Assembly (NCBI GenBank): GCA_016297495.1
Contig: JAEDGN010000110.1
Span: 1 to 5,148, forward strand
Reading direction: 5' to 3'
Source of the DNA: Coprococcus sp.
Lineage (GTDB): Bacteria > Bacillota > Clostridia > Lachnospirales > Lachnospiraceae
Length of the DNA stretch: 5,148 bases
Shown piece after piece: positions 1-5,148 of this stretch. The notes beneath the pieces were generated by a model. It did no database searches, was not told where the DNA came from, and was given only the letters and a program-made list of their open reading frames with translations. Made by a program: the position numbers and the translations under genes. Position 1 is the stretch's first letter, and every line of letters starts with the position of its first letter.

Positions 1-207
1 CTGTCCATCTTTATGTACTAATGCCGGCTCTCCACAATAAAGTATCTGTTTATCAGAGTTTTCCACATATTTCTGGAAAGCCTGATAACTTTCATCTTTC
101 TTATCCACTTCTGTCAACTGCAGCTGTGTATCCGGATGCATAAGACCTTTGACCGTAAGACCTTTCGATGCATTGGTTAATTCTGTTTCTACAACAAGAG
201 AAGATAA
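1..207 (-). other. Start of a further C-terminal region, residues 1514-1582
   Basis: After the YPKI cap of module B the sequence becomes strand-rich and charged (LVVETELTNASKGLTVKG, then a Lys/Asp-rich helix and QILYCGEP). This looks like the beginning of another extracellular domain, perhaps Ig-like, but too little is visible to assign it. No LPxTG, SLH or choline-binding motif appears before the window ends. Confidence 0.4.
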
Positions 208-3200
208 TATTTTCGGATATCGAAGATTCCTTGAATCCGATCTTGTCCAACTGCACAATCCGTCTCTGCCCTTGATCAGCGTATTGAGCTCATCCTTGAA
301 AGCATCCGTTTTCATATCCTGTTGTGCCTTTGCTGTTCCCTGTCCATCCGTTCCGGATAATGTATTCAGATAATAGGTATCTGTAACCAGGGACTCAACA
401 TTCATATCCGGATCCAATGCATTTTGTCCAAAGATGGCGCCAACCGTATTGCCCTCTATAGATTCAGATGCACAGTAGCCTATATGAATAGAACCCTTCT
501 CTGTCAACTTTCCGGCAATTCCTCCGGCGATTCCGTTTTCACCTGCATTCAGTTTGGCTATACTGAAACTGTTTTCAATGGTTCCGCTGTTAACTACGGC
601 AATGCCTCCGACAATTCCATCGGAAGAAGAGGTTGTTGCCTCTGCAAAATTTGCTGTGTTCCGAATCACACCATTGTTTTCAACAACAACACCGCCCGCC
701 ATGGATTTTGCTTTTACAAAGGTTGTCGTTTCCGACAGTAATCGTGATTCGCCGGATAATCGATCCACAAAGCTTCCTGAAAGATTAGATCCGCTGATAC
801 ATTCGTCGATCACACCATAATTGGTAAGAGCAATTCCTGCCGCATTCTCGCCTTCAACCGTCTGGAAGAAGATACCAAGATTCTTTACTGTTCCCAGTGC
901 ACCGATCGTATCAAACAGTGCTGCGTCCCCGTCGGAAGGCTTCATATCAAACCGGTAAACATAATAGCCCTGTCCGTCAAATGTTCCATTATATGGATTT
1001 TCAGCAGAACCGATCATCTCTGTCAATGTTTCACCATTTCCGAAAATGGTATTCATCAGTTTGAAATCCGCTCTGCTATTCTTCTTGACTATTTCCGGAA
1101 TCTTCTTAAAATCTTCAAATGTATAGATTTCATAGGTTTCTTTTTTAGGCTCATCCTTAAAATTGGAATAGGTTCCATCACTTAAACGGTATACCGTACC
1201 ATGTGTATTGTCAAGTACCGGATAATCATCCGGTGTCTTTCCGTTATCAATATTTTGATACCATACCTGGGTACCGTCCGTTACTTCCCGGTTCAGAAGA
1301 TAGGTTTCTTCACCACTCTTAAACTCTATTGCCGTCTTTTCAAAGGCAATGGTACCGTCATTTGAAAGCTCGGAATTTCCAGCGAAAGACTTCGTTCCTA
1401 AGGTATCAATATAATAAAAGTTCTCTATACCCTCTTTATTCGCATTACAGTTTCCGGAGATCGCTCCGTAATAATTCAGAGACTGGGCGGAAACACTGCC
1501 GTAATTATAGCAGTCTGAGAAAATGATATCTTTTCCGCTCATATTGATCACACCGGTGATACCGCCTGAATTTCCGACACCACCCGTTCCCTCAACGGGA
1601 TAATAATCAATTTCTCCATAGTTCGCACAATTTTTAATGATCGTACTGCCCGAATAAGCATCATCATGATAGACAATACCGACAATACCGCCGGCACCGT
1701 AGAAATCCCGATTCAAAACGATGCGTCCGGAATATGTACACTCCTGTATCGATGTTTGTGCATTGATCTGTCCGACAATACCACCGACATTATACAGTAT
1801 TCCGGATACGATATTAACCTGAGAATTTACTCTCTCGATCACACCGCCGGAAGTTGTTCCCACAACGCCGCCTACCGAACTGGCTGTACTCTTTGTTGTA
1901 ACGACATTACCCTTTAATGTAAAATTTTTCAGCGTTGCTTTTTCTGATTTTTCATTCACTTCAGGCGCTGTTACCAGACTTCGGAAAAATCCGGTGTCCG
2001 AATCCACCTTCGTCATTTTGTAATCAGAAATCGTATGTCCCTGACCGTCAAAGCATCCTCTGAACTCTCCGGCTGCTTTCCATTCATAGGACTCGTCTGC
2101 CGGATTAATAAGAGAAATATCCGATACCAGAGCTCCATGTGCATCCGGTTTCGCTTCCGTTATAAATGCATGTTCCGGATCTCCGTTTACAAGACAGGCA
2201 AACCAGAACATCTGACCGCCGTTGCCAATCTCATAATTTCCTGTTGATGCGTTATAATCAGCCGGCTGATAATCGCCGCAATTCATACAGAAACCATTGT
2301 CATAAGCATGATTCTCACATGTAGCTTCATAGTATAATGTGACATCATGACCCGGCATTACGAAAGTTCCCTTTCTGTCACCTTCATAGTTTTCTGTCAG
2401 CTCGATTTCCGTATAAGTTTCTCCCTCATAATAACCGACACGCTTTACCTCGTCTCTGACGAAAAAATCAATCTCTTCGCCCTCGCCAAAGACATCCCCA
2501 TAGGCATCCAGAAGAATCGCATCGTCAAAAGTCTGATTTGTCCCCTGCATATACACTTTATAGCCTTCAGATGTATTCAGCACAAAGGTTGCATTCGAAT
2601 AAGGAACCGGATAAGTATATGAAAAATATCCATCCTCACCCTGAACCAGATTTTGGATCTGTTCTTTTTCCAGAATCGTTTCCTCTGAAGTTACTTTTTC
2701 AGGATCATAGTAATCATTATGTCTTTGAATCGTAATGGATTCAAACGCTGTCCGATCCCCCATACTGAATTTCAGTGTTACATCCTGACCGGAAGAAAGA
2801 ATCGCACTGTCTGCTGTTGTTCCATCTTCTAAAAGTAAGAAAATATCTGCAATACCTGATCCGGATTGAGCAACGTCGATCTCTGCTTTGTAGTACCCGT
2901 CACTGTCACTTGATTGATCGTATTTCATAATAGCGGAATAGGTCGTTGTATCATACAATCCATTATCTCTGTCCGGCTGAATATCACTGGAGTTTAATGC
3001 CGTCGTCTCAAGACTTGTTCCCGGATGCTGGCTCTTCGTATCAACCAGAGTAAAAATCGTATAATCCGTATTGAATCCACCGCCATATGCATATTCATAA
3101 TCCGGCAAAACGATATACGGCTGTGCCCCATCCGTCAAAAACAGATATTCGTTCAAATAATTTGCCGGTATGCTGGAGAAAGCACTGAATACTTCGTTTG

Positions 3201-4746
3201 CAAATAAACTCCGAAAATCTGCCGGTGATTGTGCACAACTGAACTGCTGCAAACCATCCGTATATGTTCCTCTCGTTAAATTAAAAAAGTCACAACTTGG
3301 CAGATGAAAATCCGGACTTGCTGGTACGTCCTCTTTATGTTCCATCTTAATCAGTCGAAGATTCTCAGGAACAGGATCCCCGGTGGTCCATCCTTCACTG
3401 TCGGATTGGAAAGGATGAAAAATATAGTAAATATCGATTCCTGACGGATTGGCTTCTGACTTTTGTACAGGAACTGCAATCCTGTCAAATTTCATATATC
3501 GACTTGTCACATCCGCATAGGAATAAATATCATCAAAATAATTACTTTCTTCACCAAAAAGATCTATAATCTGTTGCTCTGCCTGATAATCTTCAGGATC
3601 AAAGGAACTCTCGTAATTGATATTTTCCAGTTTTACTGTTGCAAAATCTTCCGATCTGACAAACTCACTGAGCTTTAAGCGAATCGAACCGCCCGCAGAT
3701 TCACTGACTACGACATCACGCTCCAACATCTCCGTCATGGCCTCAGCAACATCTTCATTCAGTTCCTTTAGTTCTTTGGTCCAGTTCTGATAACTCTCCC
3801 ACTTGGCATCATCCGGGCTATATTTTTCTTCAAAATAATCTCCTCGCTGTGAGAGGAACTCCTCATACATCATCTCCAACGTAGTAATTTCCAAAAACTG
3901 TTTCTCGATGGATGTGATAATGTAATTATACTGATCATCAGAAAATCCATATGCCTTGTAAGCAAACTGTGCCGCCGCATCCGCATAATTCTTTTCTTTC
4001 AAAAGTGCATTGATCATATTCCGAATCGCTGTTTGTAACGCACCGTCAATCGTGTGATCACTAAATATGATTTTACGTATCTCCTCTTCGTTTTCACTTC
4101 CGAAGGCTTCTTTTTTCGATTCGTAAATTGCACAAAATAATTTATATAAATCATCTCTGCTCTTATTCACTTCTTCTAAAGATATTTTTCCATCATTATA
4201 CGCTTCAGCCTTTTCCATAAACTCCATGTAGACTTTTAAAGCATTTCCGACATTATACTCATTCTCAAATGTTTCTACATCCATATACCACTGCAGATCA
4301 AGTGCATTTTTGGCTGTTGTATAATCCGCATTCGCAAGTACTTGCTGAATTTGAGAATTATAATCTGTAAGATGCTGATCAATGATCTTCACCTCATTCA
4401 GGATCTGATTGCAAAGAGCCTTGATCTCTGCCAGTGTCTGTCCGGTAGAACTTCCTCCGAATATCCACGTATTAATAAATGAAGCAACTTTCTTAAATCC
4501 TTCATCGCCTGTTGCACTAGCCACTTTAACGAGCAATGTACCGCAAAGGGTAAGTCCGGTAGAATAAAGTTTGTTAATACCAAAGGTGACACCTGTTCGC
4601 TTAAATACATTGTCTTTGACCGCCGGTGCCTGTTCATTCCCTGCTGCCTCTTCTCCCTCTGCAAATACTGACATAGGAAGTGCCGAAAGTGCAAGACTAA
4701 GACAGAGAAAAGCTGCCATCATTCTGTTTAAAATTCTTTTTTTCAT
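1..4746 (-). CDS. Giant secreted GLUG-repeat surface protein (3' end outside window)
   Basis: The frame is open from the ATG at 4746-4744 to the window edge, giving 1582 codons with no in-frame stop. The C-terminus and any cell-wall anchor are therefore not visible. The start is supported by a GGGGGAG ribosome site 7 nt upstream and by a classical signal peptide (residues 1-29) directly after it. Visible order: signal peptide; hydrophobic stretch about 52-78; helical, charged region about 100-345; unrecognised mixed region about 346-650; two degenerate beta-type surface repeats 653-808; a C810-H813-C820-C823 knuckle; GLUG module A 838-1179; GLUG module B 1205-1513; start of a further region 1514-1582. 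GLUG motifs are known from large bacterial surface proteins, including some IgA-peptidase-type proteins, but I see no protease or other catalytic motif here. An adhesin-like or host-facing surface role is inference. The gene follows a DUF308-like membrane gene by 15 bp. The existence of the gene and its secretion are secure; its function is not. Confidence 0.95.
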   Translation of the reverse strand, partial: MKKRILNRMMAAFLCLSLALSALPMSVFAEGEEAAGNEQAPAVKDNVFKRTGVTFGINKLYSTGLTLCGTLLVKVASATGDEGFKKVASFINTWIFGGSSTGQTLAEIKALCNQILNEVKIIDQHLTDYNSQIQQVLANADYTTAKNALDLQWYMDVETFENEYNVGNALKVYMEFMEKAEAYNDGKISLEEVNKSRDDLYKLFCAIYESKKEAFGSENEEEIRKIIFSDHTIDGALQTAIRNMINALLKEKNYADAAAQFAYKAYGFSDDQYNYIITSIEKQFLEITTLEMMYEEFLSQRGDYFEEKYSPDDAKWESYQNWTKELKELNEDVAEAMTEMLERDVVVSESAGGSIRLKLSEFVRSEDFATVKLENINYESSFDPEDYQAEQQIIDLFGEESNYFDDIYSYADVTSRYMKFDRIAVPVQKSEANPSGIDIYYIFHPFQSDSEGWTTGDPVPENLRLIKMEHKEDVPASPDFHLPSCDFFNLTRGTYTDGLQQFSCAQSPADFRSLFANEVFSAFSSIPANYLNEYLFLTDGAQPYIVLPDYEYAYGGGFNTDYTIFTLVDTKSQHPGTSLETTALNSSDIQPDRDNGLYDTTTYSAIMKYDQSSDSDGYYKAEIDVAQSGSGIADIFLLLEDGTTADSAILSSGQDVTLKFSMGDRTAFESITIQRHNDYYDPEKVTSEETILEKEQIQNLVQGEDGYFSYTYPVPYSNATFVLNTSEGYKVYMQGTNQTFDDAILLDAYGDVFGEGEEIDFFVRDEVKRVGYYEGETYTEIELTENYEGDRKGTFVMPGHDVTLYYEATCENHAYDNGFCMNCGDYQPADYNASTGNYEIGNGGQMFWFACLVNGDPEHAFITEAKPDAHGALVSDISLINPADESYEWKAAGEFRGCFDGQGHTISDYKMTKVDSDTGFFRSLVTAPEVNEKSEKATLKNFTLKGNVVTTKSTASSVGGVVGTTSGGVIERVNSQVNIVSGILYNVGGIVGQINAQTSIQECTYSGRIVLNRDFYGAGGIVGIVYHDDAYSGSTIIKNCANYGEIDYYPVEGTGGVGNSGGITGVINMSGKDIIFSDCYNYGSVSAQSLNYYGAISGNCNANKEGIENFYYIDTLGTKSFAGNSELSNDGTIAFEKTAIEFKSGEETYLLNREVTDGTQVWYQNIDNGKTPDDYPVLDNTHGTVYRLSDGTYSNFKDEPKKETYEIYTFEDFKKIPEIVKKNSRADFKLMNTIFGNGETLTEMIGSAENPYNGTFDGQGYYVYRFDMKPSDGDAALFDTIGALGTVKNLGIFFQTVEGENAAGIALTNYGVIDECISGSNLSGSFVDRLSGESRLLSETTTFVKAKSMAGGVVVENNGVIRNTANFAEATTSSSDGIVGGIAVVNSGTIENSFSIAKLNAGENGIAGGIAGKLTEKGSIHIGYCASESIEGNTVGAIFGQNALDPDMNVESLVTDTYYLNTLSGTDGQGTAKAQQDMKTDAFKDELNTLIKGRDGLCSWTRSDSRNLRYPKILSSLVVETELTNASKGLTVKGLMHPDTQLQLTEVDKKDESYQAFQKYVENSDKQILYCGEPALVHKDGQ
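208..1134 (-). other. GLUG-type module B, residues 1205-1513
   Basis: This is a second copy of the module A plan: entry YEIYTFEDFKKI (1205 on), NPYNGTFDGQGYYV (FDGQG at 1256-1260), ALFDTIG and VKNLGIFF, then repeats at about 1351-1430. It ends with a TYYLN segment, a Trp (W1500) and RYPKI (to 1513). It differs from A in having no His after FDGQG (Tyr1261 instead) and in an insertion with a polar loop at about 1310-1345. It is separated from A by a short linker of about 25 residues with a KDEPKKE charged patch. Confidence 0.72.
457..696 (-). repeat. GLUG repeat run of module B (three copies)
   Basis: Cores lie at residues 1351-1355 (GGVVV, degenerate), 1380-1384 (GGIAV, degenerate) and 1408-1412 (GGIAG), with steps of 29 and 28 residues. 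Each is followed by a strand such as GVIRNTANF, GTIENSFSI or GSIHIGYCAS. The cysteine seen in most copies of module A is mostly replaced here (Thr, Ser), being kept only in the last copy. The run has diverged from that of module A but keeps the roughly 29-residue period. Confidence 0.7.
1210..2235 (-). other. GLUG-type module A, residues 838-1179
   Basis: The module opens with YEIGNGGQMFWFACLVN (838 on), continues through a strand with W and GEFRG to FDGQGHTI (899-906), then GFF and NFTLKG. A run of GLUG repeats follows (957 to about 1110). It closes with a YYID segment, a Trp (W1162) and YPVLD (1175-1179). This order of entry strand, FDGQGHTI turn, GG(I/V)xG repeats and W...YP cap is a recurrent arrangement in clostridial surface proteins and is expected to form a right-handed beta-solenoid-like stack. 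No enzyme active site is evident. Confidence 0.75.
1417..1878 (-). repeat. GLUG repeat run of module A (five copies)
   Basis: GG(I/V)xG cores lie at residues 959-963 (GGVVG), 988-992 (GGIVG), 1019-1023 (GGIVG), 1061-1065 (GGITG) and, degenerate, 1094-1098 (GAISG). Steps are 29, 31, 42 and 33 residues. Each core is followed by a second strand of the type I-x-x-C-x-x-x-G, with cysteines at 1003, 1040, 1079 and 1100. The first copy has Val973 at that position. Spacing and motif fit the Pfam GLUG motif family by eye. Confidence 0.78.
2278..2319 (-). other. CxxH-x6-CxxC knuckle, residues 810-823, possible metal site
   Basis: C810, H813, C820 and C823 lie in the pattern CENH-AYDNGF-CMNCG, followed by DYQPADYN. 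The spacing is that of a minimal zinc-ribbon or knuckle. It sits exactly at the junction between the beta-type repeats and GLUG module A. From memory, a similar H-x-Y-x-N-G-F-C-x-x-C-G-x-Y-x-P-A segment recurs ahead of GLUG-type modules in clostridial surface proteins. Zn binding is inferred from the ligands alone; a disulfide between cysteines is the alternative. Confidence 0.6.
2323..2790 (-). repeat. Two degenerate beta-type surface repeats, residues 653-808
   Basis: Repeat 1 starts at GQDVTLKFSMGD (653 on) and ends with GYFSYTYPVPYSNATFVLN (Pro713). Repeat 2 starts at GEEIDFFVRDEVKRVGYYEG and ends with GTFVMPGHDVTLYYEA (Met797-Pro798). Both share the order 'G-x-x-(V/I) strand, variable loop, (F/Y)-x-(M/Y)-P-x-x-(D/N)-(V/A)-T-hydrophobic'. 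This resembles the Listeria-Bacteroides / Flg_new-like 'MP.ad.T' repeat class of Gram-positive surface proteins. The two copies are strongly diverged and differ in loop length. Assignment to the general class is from memory of its C-terminal FxMPxxDVTL signature. A structural, stalk-forming role is inferred. Confidence 0.6.
2797..3711 (-). other. Unrecognised mixed region, residues about 346-650
   Basis: Composition changes from helical to aromatic-rich and mixed alpha/beta, with many Tyr, Phe and Asp and strands such as GIDIYYIFHPF and YTIFTLVDT. Two cysteines 19 residues apart (C485 and C504) could form a disulfide. A Gly-rich loop (YAYGGGFNTD) precedes a strand. I recognise no family or catalytic motif. 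The region separates the helical N-terminal part from the beta-type surface repeats. Confidence 0.5.
3712..4449 (-). other. Long helical, charged region, residues about 100-345
   Basis: The stretch is rich in Glu, Lys, Ala, Leu and Gln and nearly free of Gly and Pro over long runs. Examples are the segments starting LAEIKALCNQILNEVK (105-120), ITSIEKQFLEITTLEMMYEEFL (277-298) and WTKELKELNEDVAEAMTEML (322-341). This predicts several long helices, some possibly coiled or bundled. It is preceded by a more hydrophobic stretch (about 52-78) and by FINTWIFGG (90-98). I do not recognise a family. A stalk or helical-bundle head is possible, and a pore-forming-like bundle is a weaker possibility, discussed in the findings. 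Confidence 0.6.
4660..4746 (-). other. Signal peptide, residues 1-29 of the giant protein
   Basis: A basic start (MKKRILNR) is followed by a hydrophobic core (MMAAFLCLSLALSALPM) and a good signal peptidase I site, SVFA before EGEE, with cleavage expected between Ala29 and Glu30. The mature N-terminus is acidic. A Cys at 15 lies in the core and has no lipobox pattern, so this is a Sec/SPase I signal and not a lipoprotein signal. Confidence 0.93.
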
Positions 4747-4753
4747 ATCTGAT

Positions 4754-4760
4754 CTCCCCC
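4754..4760 (-). promoter_or_regulatory. Ribosome binding site of the giant surface protein
   Basis: GGGGGAG on the minus strand lies 7 nt before the ATG at 4746, inside the 15-bp gap after the stop of the upstream membrane gene. It is a strong Shine-Dalgarno site at normal spacing, and it fixes the start codon over the later in-frame Met9/Met10. Confidence 0.9.
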
Positions 4761-4761
4761 G

Positions 4762-5148
4762 TTATTCATTTCCCAGGTTTACAGCAAGCACGATCATATT
4801 GATTCCCTGTATTAAAATAGAAAATGCAATCATATATCCGACAGAGAACATTGTCAATACAGGATGATTAAAAGCTATAATACTTATGATTACCGATAAC
4901 ACACCGCATGCAATCCCAATAATTCCTTTTCCCTTAGAAACTTTAAAGAGCTTTACGCCTCCGAGAATCTGGAAAATTCCATAAATCAATATACTTGCAC
5001 CAACCAGATAGGTCGCCATGATATCCGTAAGAAATCTCTGCAGGCCACTGAATAATAAAATAATACCTGACAGACATTCCACAACACCAAGAATACATGC
5101 ACCAATTTCCTTCTTCTCTTTCGATAAGGCGAGAATCACAAGTTCAAT
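4762..5148 (-). CDS. HdeD/DUF308-like multi-pass membrane protein (5' end probably outside window)
   Basis: The frame is open from the window edge to a TAA at 4764-4762, giving 128 visible residues. A GTG at 5139-5137 could be read as a start, but nothing resembling a ribosome site lies in the 9 bases before it and the frame stays open (ATT GAA CTT). I therefore treat it as an internal Val and the gene as 5'-partial. Numbered from that GTG, four hydrophobic segments are visible at about 12-33, 40-60, 72-90 and 95-120. They form two similar hairpins of the pattern G-(V/I)-x-x-(L/C)-hydrophobic, short loop, then a second helix with a Gly near its end (YGIFQILGG and IQGINMIVLA). A Lys-rich loop (KVSKGKG) separates them. 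This matches the repeated two-helix units of the HdeD/DUF308 family, usually six helices, so one hairpin probably lies upstream. HdeD in E. coli is linked to acid resistance, but most family members have no proven function. It sits 15 bp ahead of the giant surface-protein gene, in the same direction. Confidence 0.85.
   Translation of the reverse strand: MELVILALSKEKKEIGACILGVVECLSGIILLFSGLQRFLTDIMATYLVGASILIYGIFQILGGVKLFKVSKGKGIIGIACGVLSVIISIIAFNHPVLTMFSVGYMIAFSILIQGINMIVLAVNLGNE
4829..4857 (-). promoter_or_regulatory. Putative sigma-A promoter inside the upstream gene
   Basis: On the minus strand TTGACA (4857-4852) is followed after exactly 17 bp by TATGAT (4834-4829). This is a perfect -35 hexamer and a -10 hexamer with one mismatch to TATAAT. 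Transcription would begin near 4822, leaving a leader of about 75 nt before the ATG at 4746. The site lies within codons of the last transmembrane hairpin of the DUF308-like gene, so the match could be chance in AT-rich coding sequence. Its quality, spacing and position just ahead of a large gene make it a reasonable internal promoter candidate. Confidence 0.5.

Noticed and set aside
457..1878. Repeated GGCGGTATTG-like DNA words as a possible DNA repeat or CRISPR array
   Set aside because: The similarity is at protein level, reflecting GG(I/V)xG repeat coding. Spacing varies, intervening sequence is coding, and the DNA copies are not identical.
149..3678. Short plus-strand open frames (60 to 105 codons) scattered from 149 to 3678
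   Set aside because: All lie opposite the long minus-strand gene, overlap one another, lack convincing ribosome sites and encode Cys/Arg/Ser-rich low-complexity products typical of antisense frames.
3838..3846. RGD tripeptide (residues 301-303), possible integrin-binding motif
   Set aside because: It lies in a predicted helical, charged region and is a three-residue match expected by chance in a 1582-residue protein. There is no supporting loop context.
4398..4694. Minus-strand 98-codon frame overlapping the start of the giant gene
   Set aside because: It is out of frame within the signal peptide and helical region of the giant protein. Its composition (His/Arg/Gln-rich) is shadow-like and no ribosome site is seen.
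4747..4761. Possible terminator or attenuator between the two genes
   Set aside because: The gap is only 15 bp and is filled by the ribosome site. There is no inverted repeat or T-run.
4571..4867. Plus-strand 98-codon frame spanning the junction of the two genes
   Set aside because: It is antisense to both real genes and to the ribosome site, with no recognisable protein features.

Overview
The window is almost entirely minus-strand coding sequence and contains two genes, both cut by the window edges. The moderately AT-rich composition, strong purine-rich Shine-Dalgarno site, Gram-positive style signal peptide and GLUG-type surface-protein modules suggest a low-GC Firmicute. A gut-type anaerobic Clostridia (Lachnospiraceae-like) is my best guess. 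That assignment is inference from style and remembered families; no marker gene is present.

Reading in the direction of transcription, from high to low coordinates: (1) 5148-4762 is the 3' part of a small multi-pass membrane protein of HdeD/DUF308 type, with its start probably outside the window. (2) After a 15-bp gap holding a GGGGGAG ribosome binding site, a very long gene starts at 4746. It runs without an in-frame stop to position 1, giving at least 1582 residues, and its 3' end lies outside. A well-formed sigma-A-like promoter lies inside the end of the first gene, about 80 bp before the long gene's start, so the long gene may be both co-transcribed and independently expressed.

The long gene encodes a secreted, probably surface-bound multidomain protein. 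In order it has a signal peptide (1-29), a hydrophobic stretch and then a long helical region (about 50-345), an unrecognised mixed region (about 346-650), two degenerate copies of a beta-rich bacterial surface repeat (653-808), a CxxH/CxxC possible metal-binding knuckle (810-823), and two tandem GLUG-type modules (838-1179 and 1205-1513). Each GLUG module opens with an FDGQG strand-turn and closes with a Trp...Tyr-Pro cap. The start of another C-terminal region follows (1514-1582). No catalytic domain is recognisable in the visible part. The likely role is adhesion or another cell-surface or host-facing function, but this is inferred from architecture only.

No RNA gene, mobile element, CRISPR array or convincing plus-strand gene was seen. 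The short plus-strand open frames lie opposite the long gene and are shadows of it.
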